A stretch of DNA of 64,000 nucleotides, from positions 806,001-870,000 of the forward strand of contig OY759767.1 of assembly GCA_963662705.2 (NCBI GenBank), read 5' to 3'. Shown in pieces: positions 1 through 9,406 of this stretch (position 1 is the stretch's first letter; the number at the start of each line of letters is the position of its first letter). The notes below the pieces were generated by a model, which did no database searches, had not been told where the DNA came from, and worked only from the letters and a program-made list of their open reading frames with translations. The stretch is from JAPPHA01 sp963662705. GTDB taxonomy: Bacteria; Pseudomonadota; Alphaproteobacteria; Rhodobacterales; Rhodobacteraceae. The position numbers and the translations under genes are program-made.

Positions 1-124
1 GAATTCCGCTACGAAAGAGGGATCTCGACATTCAATCCGGCGGAGTGCAGAATCCTGGCAGATCCCGGCAGGTTCCTTGTCGAGTGCCGGTATCGGTCGG
101 TCGCGAACCGAGGGGCACTCCGGT

Positions 125-1783
125 ATGACATACGGATTCAAGCTGACGATGGCCCAGTTGAATCCAAGGGTCGGGGATCTGGATCACAACCGGGGCCTTG
201 CGATTCATGCGTGGCAGGCGGCAACGGCGGAGGAGTCCGATTTCCTGCTGCTGCCCGAGATGTTCATGACCGGTTACCAGGTACAGGATCTCGTTCTCAA
301 GCCTGCCTTCACACGAGACGCGATGAGTTCGGTCGAGGCGCTTGCCGCCGGAACGGTGGACGGACCTGCGATCGGAATCGGGGCGCCCCTTCTCGACGAT
401 GGCAAGCTGTACAATGGTTTTCATATCCTGATCGGCGGAAAGATCCACTGCAGCGTGCTCAAGCACCATCTTCCGAACATGGACGTCTTCGATGAGCAGC
501 GGCATTACACGCCGGGACCGATTTGCGGCCCCTACGAAGTGGCCGGAGTCCGGCTGGGAACACCGATCTGCGAGGACGCCTGGCACCCTGACGTTTGCGA
601 GACACTGGTGGAAACCGGTGCCGAGATCCTGCTGGTCCCGAACGGTTCGCCCTATCGAAGGGGAAAACACGACGAAAGATTGGGTCACATGGTCGCCCGG
701 GTCGTGGAGACGGGACTTCCGCTCGGCTATCTCAACCTGGTTGGCGGACAGGACGACCAGGTATTTGACGGAGGGTCATTCGTCCTCAACCCCGGGGGGG
801 AACTCTGTGTCCAGTTGCCGCAGCTGGAGGAAGCCATCGTTACGGTGGATTTTCGGAGAACCGAAGAGGGTTGGCGCGCCGAAGCAGGTGAGCGCGCCGG
901 ATTGATCGAAGGCCGCGAACTCGATTACCGTGTCATGGTCGTCGCGCTCAGGGACTATGTCCGCAAGAGCGGATTCGGCAAGGTCCTTCTCGGGCTCTCG
1001 GGCGGGGTCGACTCGGCACTTGTCGCAACGATCGCAACCGATGCCCTTGGTCCGGAAAATGTCCGTTGTGTCCTGCTTCCCTCGGAATTCACTTCCAATT
1101 CATCGCGAGAAGACGCGTTGGCAGTTGCCGAACGACTGGGCTGCAGGATCGATGTCGTTCCCATAGCCGACGGTGTCAATATCATCAACGAAACGCTTGC
1201 AGGGCTTTTTGCCGGACGCCAGACCGACATTACCGAGGAGAATATCCAGTCCCGGTTGCGCGGACTGCTCTTGATGGCCATGTCGAACAAGTTCGGCGAA
1301 ATGCTCCTCTCGACAGGAAACAAGTCCGAAGTCGCTGTCGGCTACGCAACCATCTATGGCGACATGGCTGGTGGCTACAACCCGATCAAGGACCTCTACA
1401 AGACCAGTGTCTTCGAAACCTGCAGGTGGCGGAATCTGAACCATCGGGCGTGGATGTCGGGACCGGACGGCCAGGTCATCCCCGAGCGCATCATCGAAAA
1501 GCCGCCGTCGGCCGAGCTTAGGCCAGACCAGACGGATCAGGACAGCCTGCCGCCGTACGAAGTACTGGACGATATTCTCGAACGGCTGGTCGAGGGCGAT
1601 GCCTCGATTGCCGAATGCGTGGAGGCCGGTCACGACAGGGAAACCGTACGGATGATCGAATCGCTGGTTTACGCATCGGAATACAAGCGTCACCAATCCG
1701 CTCCCGGCGCCCGCCTGTCGAAACGCGCGTTCTGGCTTGACCGGAGATATCCGATTCAAAACCGGTGGCGGGACCGTTCGTGA
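125..1783 (+). CDS. nadE: Glutamine-dependent NAD(+) synthetase
   Basis: Makes NAD from nicotinic acid adenine dinucleotide, ATP and glutamine-derived ammonia in the cytosol. At 552 residues it has both expected domains. The N-terminal nitrilase-type glutaminase shows the Glu-Lys-Cys triad: Glu45 in LLLPEMFMTG, Lys113 in LKHHLPNMD and Cys149 in GTPICEDAW. The C-terminal synthetase shows the pyrophosphate loop SGGVDS at about 292-297 and STGNKSEVAVGY further on. I chose ATG 125 because GAGGGG sits 8 bases upstream and the family's first strand begins right after it. The frame stays open to base 77, which would add 16 residues of unlikely sequence. It stands alone on the plus strand. Identity is very likely. 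Confidence 0.96.
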   Translation: MTYGFKLTMAQLNPRVGDLDHNRGLAIHAWQAATAEESDFLLLPEMFMTGYQVQDLVLKPAFTRDAMSSVEALAAGTVDGPAIGIGAPLLDDGKLYNGFHILIGGKIHCSVLKHHLPNMDVFDEQRHYTPGPICGPYEVAGVRLGTPICEDAWHPDVCETLVETGAEILLVPNGSPYRRGKHDERLGHMVARVVETGLPLGYLNLVGGQDDQVFDGGSFVLNPGGELCVQLPQLEEAIVTVDFRRTEEGWRAEAGERAGLIEGRELDYRVMVVALRDYVRKSGFGKVLLGLSGGVDSALVATIATDALGPENVRCVLLPSEFTSNSSREDALAVAERLGCRIDVVPIADGVNIINETLAGLFAGRQTDITEENIQSRLRGLLLMAMSNKFGEMLLSTGNKSEVAVGYATIYGDMAGGYNPIKDLYKTSVFETCRWRNLNHRAWMSGPDGQVIPERIIEKPPSAELRPDQTDQDSLPPYEVLDDILERLVEGDASIAECVEAGHDRETVRMIESLVYASEYKRHQSAPGARLSKRAFWLDRRYPIQNRWRDRS

Positions 1784-2222
1784 AGCCCGGCCGGTGACGT
1801 AGGGCGGAGAGGATCGCACTGACGGCGGACGAGGTGTCGCTGGTCGATGGATTGTCCCGAATTCTCGACTTCACAACGGTGATGCGTAAGGGTAATTCAC
1901 CGGCACGCCGCGGTGGGGAAGGAGACCGCGCAATAGCCACGTTAACGTAATTGCAGGGATTTCTACCAGACAGGATCGGGATGAAACGGCGCGCAGGCAA
2001 AACCGAAGGATGATTCAGGGATTGCATGTGCAGCGCCCGCATTCTGCTTCGCGCCCCGTCGGTCAGGCCGTCTGGGCGGGCAGTTTCGGAAGTCCTTTCC
2101 GGATTCGCGGAAGTCAGGGCCATGCCATGGCGTTTCGCTGTTCGTCCCGGTCTCTCGCCGCGGGTCATTTGTACAGCGGACTGGAACCGCTCCCTCCCGG
2201 TTGACTCTGGAGTACGAACCAC
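1784..2222. other. Intergenic, no gene recognised
   Basis: The 439 bases between nadE and gltX hold only short frames of atypical composition. I saw no tRNA, clear terminator or conserved protein fragment. The promoter of gltX presumably lies in its right-hand part. Confidence 0.5.
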
Positions 2223-3539
2223 ATGACCATTTGCCGTTTTGCGCCGTCTCCTACCGGGTTCCTCCATGTCGGGAATATCAGAACGGCCCTGTTGAACTAT
2301 CTCGTCGCCCGAAAGTCGGGCGGGGAATTCATACTCCGGATCGACGACACCGATCGGGAGCGGTCCCGGGAAGAATATGTTGACGCGATCAAGCAGGATC
2401 TCGACTGGCTCGGCCTGCAGTGGGACCGGCTCGAACGGCAGTCCGACCGTCTGGACCGTTACGAGGAGGCCAAGGAACAACTCCGATCGGCTGGACGTCT
2501 CTATGAATGTTTCGAGTCGCGCTCGGAGCTCGACCTGAAGCGGAAGAAGCAACGCCGTGGGGGTCTTCCTCCTGTCTATGATCGTTCGTCCCTTCTGCTG
2601 AGCGAATCCGAAAGATCCGTCATGCGAGATTCGCGGCCGTCCTACTGGCGTTTCCTCCTCGATCGGGAACGGACAAGCTGGAATGACGGAATCCTCGGGG
2701 AACTGTCGATTGACGCGGCGAGTGTCTCCGATCCCGTGCTGATCCGCGGCGATGGCCAGTTCCTGTATTCTTTGGCGTCGGTGTGTGATGATATCGACTT
2801 TGGCGTGACGAACGTCGTCAGGGGTGCTGATCACGTCACGAACACGGCGACCCAGATCCAGATCTTTTCGACCCTTGGAGGACAGGTTCCGGAATTCGCT
2901 CATCATTCCCTCCTGACGGGCAGCCAGGGCGAAGCGCTGGCGAAACGCGCGGGGTCCTTGTCTGTCAGGGATTTACGCGATGCCGGGATCGAACCCATGG
3001 CCCTGCTCAGCCAGCTCGCACGCCTCGGGACATCACGCGCAATCGAAATCAGGGAATCACTGGACGTTCTCGCATCCGAATTCGATCTGTCCGACTTCGG
3101 AACTGCGCCCGCGCGATTCGACGAAAAGGAATCCGCTGCCCTGACGGCCCGACACCTTTCCACGATGCCTTCCGCATTGGTCCTGGACGACCTGCTGTCA
3201 ATCGGTGTCCCGCGAGAGGTGGCGACCGAATTCTGGGAAACCATTCGCGAAAACATCACGTCAAGGGCGGACATTCGATACTGGTGGAATGTTTGTATAC
3301 GCGGCGCCGAACCCTTGATTGATCCAGAAGATGCGGAATTCGTAGAGGAAGCACTGGCATTGTTGCCTCCAGGGCCGTGGGACGGAGACGCCTGGGCGTC
3401 CTGGACCCGGCAGGTCAAGGAAAAGACAGGACGAAGGGGCCGGCCGCTCTTTCTTCCGTTGCGAAAGGCCTTGACGGGCAGTCCGCGCGGACCGGAAATG
3501 GCAAAACTCATGCCCTTGATGCACAGGACCGGAAGCTGA
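2223..3539 (+). CDS. gltX: Glutamyl-tRNA synthetase
   Basis: Charges tRNA-Glu (possibly also tRNA-Gln) with glutamate. At 438 residues it is the short alphaproteobacterial type. The class-I signature is HVGN at 15-18 inside FAPSPTGFLHVGN, followed by ILRIDDTDRERS, a family hallmark. The second signature is relaxed: KRAGSLS at 241-247 stands where KMSKS or KRxGAxS is usual, a form I associate with alphaproteobacterial GluRS. The anticodon-binding C-terminus is alpha-helical. Start ATG 2223 places the first strand at residue 2. No partner gene adjoins it, and a second GltX elsewhere in the genome is possible. Confidence 0.93.
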   Translation: MTICRFAPSPTGFLHVGNIRTALLNYLVARKSGGEFILRIDDTDRERSREEYVDAIKQDLDWLGLQWDRLERQSDRLDRYEEAKEQLRSAGRLYECFESRSELDLKRKKQRRGGLPPVYDRSSLLLSESERSVMRDSRPSYWRFLLDRERTSWNDGILGELSIDAASVSDPVLIRGDGQFLYSLASVCDDIDFGVTNVVRGADHVTNTATQIQIFSTLGGQVPEFAHHSLLTGSQGEALAKRAGSLSVRDLRDAGIEPMALLSQLARLGTSRAIEIRESLDVLASEFDLSDFGTAPARFDEKESAALTARHLSTMPSALVLDDLLSIGVPREVATEFWETIRENITSRADIRYWWNVCIRGAEPLIDPEDAEFVEEALALLPPGPWDGDAWASWTRQVKEKTGRRGRPLFLPLRKALTGSPRGPEMAKLMPLMHRTGS

Positions 3540-3977
3540 GCGAAAAATCTGTCGCCGGGCGTCCGTTTGCCTGAACGAGGCGCATGGCACCGAAAAAGGG
3601 TGGAAGCACGCGATGTGCGCCATGACCGCCCGGGTACTCGATTCCCGGCAACGATGTTCCGGCCGGGTGCCAGGTCCTTGTACCAAGGGCCGAGACACGA
3701 TCCCAGGGCGTTCACCGGGAATCAATGCTTTCCTGATTCAGCGGAGAGGCAATGTCTCGGGCCCGGTATCGACGGCCACGACCTACCAACTGTTGCCGCT
3801 GCCCGATAAACTGCCGGCAATACCCCCCGGACACGCCAAGCTTCCGTTCCGATAGCCGCGCCAGACGTTGCTTTTGTCAAATGCGAAGGATCGCATCCCG
3901 ACATGGAGGAGGCGTCTGGACAGCTACGGGGTGCCCAACTCCCGACTCAGCGGGCGAGTGGCTTGAACGTATTGGTT
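3540..3977. other. Intergenic, no gene recognised
   Basis: These 438 bases lie between gltX and the dead toxin-antitoxin module. No convincing gene is visible in either strand. The motif TTGTCAAA at about 3874-3881 repeats the half-site of the inverted-repeat operator further right (3978-4004), so it may be a third, distal operator half-site. Confidence 0.45.
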
Positions 3978-4004
3978 TTTGACAAATGGCAGTGAATTGT
4001 CAAA
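3978..4004. promoter_or_regulatory. Inverted-repeat operator of the toxin-antitoxin module
   Basis: TTTGACAA at 3978-3985 and TTGTCAAA at 3997-4004 form a perfect 8-base inverted repeat with an 11-base spacer. It lies 23 bases before the GTG of the antitoxin remnant. Such repeats are typical autoregulatory sites of Xre-family antitoxins. AAGGAG at 4015-4020 is the ribosome-binding site. The operator is intact although both genes behind it are broken. Confidence 0.6.
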
Positions 4005-4026
4005 TTGATGCCAAAAGGAGAAACTT

Positions 4027-4447
4027 GTGACCCTGCAGGCCCTGGAATCCAATGCTCATGCCTTCTCTTCTGATCCGATCACGGATCAGGAAGGGGCCGC
4101 GATGTTGCGCGATGTTGCGCGCCTTACTGTCCCTGTTCGGAAAATGGGCGATCACGGATGAAGAAGCGGCTTCGCTTCTGGATTTGCCGGTGCGGACCTA
4201 TCGGCGGTGAAATGCGGGTCGGCCGGGTCGGCTCGACCGGGACACCAAGGCGCGGCTTTCGAACCTTCTCGGCATCCACAAGGCGTTGCGCATCCTCTTC
4301 ACAGACCCGGCGCGCGGTTATGACTGGATCAGGGCGGAGAACGCGGTCTTTTGCGGAACAAGCGCCCTGGGCGTCATGCTGGGTGGGGACCTGACGGACC
4401 TGATGCGCGTGCGCCGCTATCTCGACTCGGAGCGTGGTGCCTGGTAA
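4027..4447 (+). pseudogene. Degenerate Xre/MbcA/ParS-type antitoxin
   Basis: The C-terminal part reads RLDRDTKARLSNLLGIHKAL, then LFTDPARGYDWI and SALGVMLGGDLTDLMRVRRY in one frame, the antitoxin toxin-binding domain of the Xre-RES family. Two lesions break the gene. A 10-base unit, GCGATGTTGC, is tandemly duplicated at about 4100-4119 and shifts the frame. A TGA at 4208-4210 follows RTYRR, where a Trp codon is plausible. Removing one repeat unit joins the GTG start at 4027 to LLSLFGKWAITDEEAASLLD in the correct frame. The remnant abuts a broken RES toxin. The antitoxin function is presumed lost. Confidence 0.8.
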
Positions 4448-5141
4448 TCCGGCCCGAGGATGTGCCCACCTCGCTCGTCCACCGGGCGGGTTGGATCCGG
4501 ATCGTCCGCAGTGTCTATCCTCCGATCGATCTATTCGAAGACATCGCGGAACCGGAAGACTGGCCGCTTCTGATCTCGGCGGTGCAGAAGACCAACCCGC
4601 GCCCGATTGAATCAATCGGCAATCTCGACCTGGTTCCGCTTGGGCGACGGGTCGGCGGTCCGGGCGCAAACTACCTGATGGCGCACTTCACCCACACCAG
4701 CCCGATCGGCCCAGCCGGTTTTCAGACGGGCGTCATGGCGTGCTCCATGTTGCGGGCGATTTCGAGACGGCCGTGCACGAGACAATTCATCACCACGGGC
4801 GCTTTATGGCAGCGACGAAACAACACCCGGGCTGGACATCGCAGTTCCGTGAATAGGTAATGGAAGTCAAAGGTGATCTGAAAGATCTGCGGGAGACAAA
4901 GGCGGCCACGTTGCTCGACCCTGACGACTACGGTCCGGCACAGGCCTTTGGGGCAGCCGTTCGTGTCGGGGAAGGGCAGGGGATCGTCTATCCGAGCTTC
5001 CGGGGAGGCGGCGACTGTGCGGGGCTGTTTTTTCCCGACCTGACCCGGTCACCCATGCAGCGCCAGTGTTTGGACTATAATTGGAACGGGAAATGGTCGA
5101 CCTGGTCCGGGATGCGTCAGACAGAACGGTTTACCGGGTAA
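4448..5141 (+). pseudogene. Degenerate RES-domain toxin
   Basis: RES toxins of this kind deplete NAD; this copy cannot be made whole. The first part, VHRAGWIRIVRSVYPPIDLF to GGPGANYLMAHFTHTSP, is in one frame. Near 4718 the match moves to another frame, with RFSDGRHGVLHVAGDFETAV and HETIHHHGRF. It is then cut by a TAG at 4854-4856 and resumes in the same frame as LDPDDYGPAQAFG, GIVYPSFRGGG and LDYNWNG. The fragments together span essentially the whole family length of about 220 residues. It follows the broken antitoxin directly, in the usual antitoxin-toxin order. One frameshift plus one nonsense codon make it a pseudogene. Confidence 0.8.
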
Positions 5142-5331
5142 ATTGAGTGCAAGCACGCGTCAGCATGACGTCATGTCCGCCGCGATGCCTGTTCACTTGA
5201 TAGTGACCCGGCCTCCTCCCCTTTCGTCGATGGAACTCGAGCCAGGTCACTCCTTGCTAACCGACGTGCGGTTCTTTAGGCACACGCTCGAATCAAACCG
5301 GAACAAAGGATCAAAAGGAAAGGAGAGAACC

Positions 5332-6843
5332 ATGCACCGCGGGCTCAAACACATGCTTTCGAGCGCAGTCGTGGTTGCCGTATCGCTTGCCGCAGGCGTG
5401 GCGTTTTCTGCGCCTGAAATGGTGACAATCATTCACGTCAACGACCTCGATCGAATGGGGGAAAAGAGAGGACGCGGCGGAGTCGCGCGACTCGCTGCGG
5501 TCGTCGAGGCCGAACGGGCGAAAGGAGGCAACGTCCTGGTCACTTTCGGGGGCGACACGATTTCACCTTCGCTGATGTCCGGCCTTGATGAAGGCGCGCA
5601 CATGATTCAGTTGCTCAACAAGGTTGGGCTGACGGCTATGGTCCTGGGAAACCATGAATTCGACTTCGGTCCCGAAGTTGCCAAGCAGCGGATTTCAGAG
5701 GCAGAATTCCCGATTCTCGGTGCAAACAACCAGGACCCGGACGGAAATGTCATCGCGGGGGCGAAACCGTCGATAATGATTGATGTCGGCGATTTCAGTG
5801 TCGGCATTCTCGGGCTGACCACGGTCGGAACCATGGTCAAATCGAGTCCCGGCGAATTCACCTTCCGGAACGCGGCCGACACGGCCGGTGAAGTGGCTGC
5901 AGAGTTGCGTGAAGGAGGTGCCGACCTCGTGATTGCCCTGGCACACACCGACGTCGGTGAGGATGCGGAAATCCTGGCGCGAAGGGACGTCGATCTCCTC
6001 CTGAGCGGCGACGACCATTTGCTCCGAACCGAATACACCGGAAAAATCCTTTTCGCAGAATCCGGCGAACAGGCCGAATGGGTGACCTTGATCGATCTGA
6101 CCTTCGGCGAAATCGAAAAGGATGACTCGAAGGAATTCGTCTGGAGCGCAGGGTATCGCGTGATCGACACGGCAAATGTTGTTCCCGACGCGGAACTTGC
6201 GGCGGCAGTCGAAGGCTACGAGGCTCAGTTGAGCGAAGAACTCAACGTCGAGCTTGGCGCCACAACGACTGAATTGGACAGTCGTCGCGAAGTCATTCGG
6301 TCACGGGAGGCCGCTATTGCCAACCTGTTCGCCGACGCGATTAGGGAGGCAACCGGCGCTGACATCGGGTTGATGAACGGCGGCGGAATCCGCGCCAACC
6401 GGACCTATGATCCGGGCACGGTCCTGACCCGCCGCGACATTCAGAGCGAACTGCCATTCGGAAACAAGACAGTTCTTCTCGAAGTCTCCGGTCAGGATGT
6501 GATCGATGCCCTGGAGAACGGCTTCAGCGAAATCGAGAACGGAGCCGGTCGATTCCCGCATGTGTCGGGATTGAGCGTTTCCTACGATCCGGGAAAGGCT
6601 CCTGGCAGTCGCGTGATCGAGGTCTTGCGTGACGGCAGCCCGATCGATCCGGCACAGACGTTTACGCTGGCGGTAAACGACTACGTCGCAGGCGGCGGCG
6701 ATGGTTATGCCGTGTTCAAGGACAAAAACAGAATCGTGGATGAAAACGCTGCCGTTCTGATGACCGTCCAGGTGTTCAACTACATTTCGGCAAGGGGTGA
6801 AATCGCCCCTGAAGTCGAAGGTCGGCTGAATTCGGTCAACTGA
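5332..6843 (+). CDS. Secreted 5'-nucleotidase / UshA-like metallophosphoesterase
   Basis: A predicted periplasmic phosphoesterase that probably removes phosphate from nucleotides or cyclic nucleotides. At 503 residues it starts at ATG 5332, behind AAGGAGAG, and begins with a signal peptide ending near AFSA. The N-terminal calcineurin-like domain has FGGDTISPS, GNHEFDFGP at 106-114 and LAHTDVGED. The C-terminal substrate domain has NLFADAIREATGADIGLMNG and VNDYVAGGGDGY. The first metal motif reads HVNDLD where DxH (HTNDLH) is usual, and the distal motif reads SGDDH rather than GHxH. I believe this variant recurs in alphaproteobacterial homologs. The frame continues upstream to 5143 but without signal-peptide character. 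A good terminator follows at 6858. Confidence 0.85.
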   Translation: MHRGLKHMLSSAVVVAVSLAAGVAFSAPEMVTIIHVNDLDRMGEKRGRGGVARLAAVVEAERAKGGNVLVTFGGDTISPSLMSGLDEGAHMIQLLNKVGLTAMVLGNHEFDFGPEVAKQRISEAEFPILGANNQDPDGNVIAGAKPSIMIDVGDFSVGILGLTTVGTMVKSSPGEFTFRNAADTAGEVAAELREGGADLVIALAHTDVGEDAEILARRDVDLLLSGDDHLLRTEYTGKILFAESGEQAEWVTLIDLTFGEIEKDDSKEFVWSAGYRVIDTANVVPDAELAAAVEGYEAQLSEELNVELGATTTELDSRREVIRSREAAIANLFADAIREATGADIGLMNGGGIRANRTYDPGTVLTRRDIQSELPFGNKTVLLEVSGQDVIDALENGFSEIENGAGRFPHVSGLSVSYDPGKAPGSRVIEVLRDGSPIDPAQTFTLAVNDYVAGGGDGYAVFKDKNRIVDENAAVLMTVQVFNYISARGEIAPEVEGRLNSVN

Positions 6844-6857
6844 CTTTGCGGATCGGG

Positions 6858-6887
6858 AAAGGCGCCCGGCAAACGGAGGGCGCCTTT
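6858..6887. terminator. Rho-independent-type terminator
   Basis: AAAGGCGCCC and GGGCGCCTTT form a perfect 10-base stem around a 10-base loop, 15 bases after the stop of the 5'-nucleotidase gene. The flanking A and T runs are short, so strength is uncertain. Confidence 0.75.
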
Positions 6888-7305
6888 CCAATCCCGATTT
6901 TCGGGGACGAGTTCCGAGTCAGCTCAAGACGGGCATATTGACCTCGGGCGGAAACGTCTCATCGAAATATTGCTCCCGGGTGCACAAGTGTGGCCGGGTG
7001 GTGACGGAAGGATCCGGACCCGTCCTGGCACAGGAGCCTCGCGGGTCGGTTTCTTTCATCAAACGGTAGCACATACCCGCGTTGAAGCCGCCGGAGACGG
7101 CAACCGGGCGGTCTCGATGCCGTTCCTCTGTTCGCCAAGACGCCATTCGTGGAACTTCCGGAAGTATATCCGGAATGCGCCCGTTGTTCCGAAGTGTGCC
7201 GGCCTGTGGAACTCATTGCATCGGAGGTCATGCCCGAAGGCGCGTAGAGATTCCGGATCGAGCCCGGAATTCCTCGCATCCGGTTGGCCCCCGGCCGTGA
7301 AAGGA
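6888..7305. other. Intergenic, no gene supported
   Basis: These 418 bases separate the convergent phosphoesterase gene and fabI. A 75-codon minus-strand frame (6919-7146) has no recognisable motif. I saw nothing else. Confidence 0.45.
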
Positions 7306-8124
7306 CTACAGGTTCTCCGGCTGGGGCATTCCGAGAACATGGTATCCACCGTCCACGTGGACGATCTCTCCGGTCGTGCTGGATCCGAATTCCGACACCA
7401 GGAATACGGCGGTGCCCCCGATCGCATCCAGGGTTGCGTTCGCGCGCAACGGGGCGTTGGCTTCGGTGGTCCGAAATGTCTTTCGGGCGCCGCCGATCGC
7501 AGCGCCCGACAGCGTTCGCATCGGACCGGGGCTGATCGCATTGACCCGTATGGATTTAGGGCCGAGGTCATTGGCGAGGTATCGAACCGTGCTTTCCAGT
7601 GCCGCCTTCGCAATTCCCATCACATTGTAGTTCGGCATGACGTTCCTCGATCCCTGGAAGGTCAACGTCAGAATGCTGCCGCCGGCCGCCATGAGCGGGA
7701 CCGCGCGCCGGGCAAGGTCGATCAGGCTGAAACACGAGACATCGAGACAGGTGAGGAAGTTTTCTCGCGAGGTCGACGTAAGCCCGCTGACCAGGTCGGA
7801 CCTGTCGGCAAAGGCAATTCCGTGCACCAGGAAATCCAGTCTTCCCCACTCGTCCGCAATCCTGGAAAAGACCCTGTCGAGTTCGGAGTCATCACGAACA
7901 TCGGCAGGCATGATCATGGTCGAGCCGACCTGGTCCGCGAGGGCTCGGACCCGCTTTCCCAGAGCCTCACCCTGGTAGGTAAAGGCAAGCCCGGCGCCAT
8001 GCGCATGGAGCGTCCTGGCAATTCCCCAGGCAATGGACTTGTCGTTGGCGACGCCGAGGACAAGGCCCTGGCGCCCGGCGAGCAAACCGGATCGACGGTC
8101 GACCGGCATCTGCGCCCCGATCAT
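7306..8124 (-). CDS. fabI: Enoyl-[acyl-carrier-protein] reductase (NADH)
   Basis: Catalyses the last reduction of fatty-acid elongation. It is a 272-residue short-chain-dehydrogenase-fold protein. The cofactor loop is GVANDKSIAWGIA at about 24-36, and the active-site Y-x6-K is Tyr166-Lys173 in PNYNVMGIAKAALE. The preceding position that is usually a second tyrosine (LTYxG) is Phe here (LTFQG), a mild oddity. The end HVDGGYHVLGM is the family's usual tail. It starts 5 bases after the fabB stop and is the last gene of fabA-fabB-fabI. An internal ATG (residue 6) could be the true start. Confidence 0.95.
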   Translation of the reverse strand: MIGAQMPVDRRSGLLAGRQGLVLGVANDKSIAWGIARTLHAHGAGLAFTYQGEALGKRVRALADQVGSTMIMPADVRDDSELDRVFSRIADEWGRLDFLVHGIAFADRSDLVSGLTSTSRENFLTCLDVSCFSLIDLARRAVPLMAAGGSILTLTFQGSRNVMPNYNVMGIAKAALESTVRYLANDLGPKSIRVNAISPGPMRTLSGAAIGGARKTFRTTEANAPLRANATLDAIGGTAVFLVSEFGSSTTGEIVHVDGGYHVLGMPQPENL

Positions 8125-8129
8125 CGCAA

Positions 8130-9362
8130 TCAGCCTTCGAAACGGCTCATCGCGAGCGTTGCATTGGTTCCGCCAAAACCGAAACTGTTTGAAAGTACCG
8201 TGTCGATCTCAACGTTTTCGACAAGAGCGGTCGTGATCTCGCCATTGTTGATTCCGGGGTCGAGTTCGCGGACATTGGCCGACGCCGCAATGAACCCGTG
8301 CTGCATCATCAACAGCGAGTAGATTGTCTCCTGCACCCCGGCGCCTCCCAGGCTGTGGCCTGTCAGCGACTTGGTCGATGACATGGCAGGTGTCGATCCA
8401 TTGCCGAAGATCCTGCGAACGGCCTCGACCTCGACGACGTCTCCTGCCGGGGTCGAGGTCCCGTGCGCATTGATATAGTCAACCCTGCGTTCTCCGATCG
8501 TGGACAACGCCAGGCGCATTGATCGTTCCCCGCCCTCGCCCGACGGAGCAACCATGTCATGACCGTCGGATGTCGCACCGTAGCCGGTGACTTCGGCATA
8601 GATCCGGGCACCCCGGGCGCGGGCATGCTGCAACTCCTCCAGCACAACCACGCCGCCGCCCCCGGCGATGACAAACCCGTCCCGGTTGGCATCAAATGCC
8701 CGGGACGCCGTTTCAGGTGCGTCGTTGTACTTGGAAGACATCGCACCCATTGCGTCAAAAAGGCATGAAAGCGTCCAGTCCAGTTCTTCCCCGCCCCCGG
8801 CGAAAACGATGTCCTGCTTGTCCATCTGAATCTGCTCGACTCCGTTTCCGATACAGTGGGCGGAGGTGGAACAGGCGGACGTGATTGAATAATTGATGCC
8901 CTTGATCCGAAAAGGTGTCGCGAGGCAGGCCGAATTCGTGGACGACATGCAGCGCGTGACCATGAACGGTCCCATGCGCTTGGGCGCCCCGCGGGACAGG
9001 ACGGTCTGGTGGGCACGAAACATGTTCAGCGTCGACGGACCCCCGGAGCCCATGATCAGCCCGGTTCTTTCGTTGGAGATGTCCCTTTCCTCGAGCCCGC
9101 TGTCGTCGATGGCCTGCTTCATGGAAATGTAATTGAACGCAGCGCCGTCACCCATGAAGCGAAGCTGGCGTTTGTCGATGTGTTCCGAGAGATTTATGTC
9201 CGGTTTACCATGAACCTGGCTGCGAAACCCGTTTTCCCTGTAATCTTCAGAAAAACTGATGCCGGACCGTCCTTCGCGGAGGGAGTCAGTGACTTCATCG
9301 GCATGTCTGCCGATCGACGAAACGATTCCGATCCCGGTGATCACGACGCGTCGTCGTTCCAT
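8130..9362 (-). CDS. fabB: 3-oxoacyl-[acyl-carrier-protein] synthase I
   Basis: Condensing enzyme that elongates unsaturated acyl-ACPs. Its 410 residues carry the Cys-His-His triad: Cys164 in TSACSTSAHC, His300 in NAHGTSTPAGD and His336 in SLTGHSLGGAG. The end shows the GFGGTNATL motif. It lies between fabA and fabI on the minus strand in the conserved alphaproteobacterial order. The spacing to fabA is 44 bases and to fabI 5 bases, so one transcript is likely. Confidence 0.97.
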   Translation of the reverse strand: MERRRVVITGIGIVSSIGRHADEVTDSLREGRSGISFSEDYRENGFRSQVHGKPDINLSEHIDKRQLRFMGDGAAFNYISMKQAIDDSGLEERDISNERTGLIMGSGGPSTLNMFRAHQTVLSRGAPKRMGPFMVTRCMSSTNSACLATPFRIKGINYSITSACSTSAHCIGNGVEQIQMDKQDIVFAGGGEELDWTLSCLFDAMGAMSSKYNDAPETASRAFDANRDGFVIAGGGGVVVLEELQHARARGARIYAEVTGYGATSDGHDMVAPSGEGGERSMRLALSTIGERRVDYINAHGTSTPAGDVVEVEAVRRIFGNGSTPAMSSTKSLTGHSLGGAGVQETIYSLLMMQHGFIAASANVRELDPGINNGEITTALVENVEIDTVLSNSFGFGGTNATLAMSRFEG

Positions 9363-9406
9363 GATACTGCCCCTCTTCCGTCGTCTAACAGCGGTTCATG
9401 ACCGGC

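Noticed and set aside
6919..7146. Minus-strand 75-codon frame downstream of fabI
   Set aside because: No motif, no ribosome site and low-complexity composition; it may be the transcribed trailer of fabI.
6970..8322. 450-codon plus-strand frame
   Set aside because: Antisense shadow of fabI and part of fabB.
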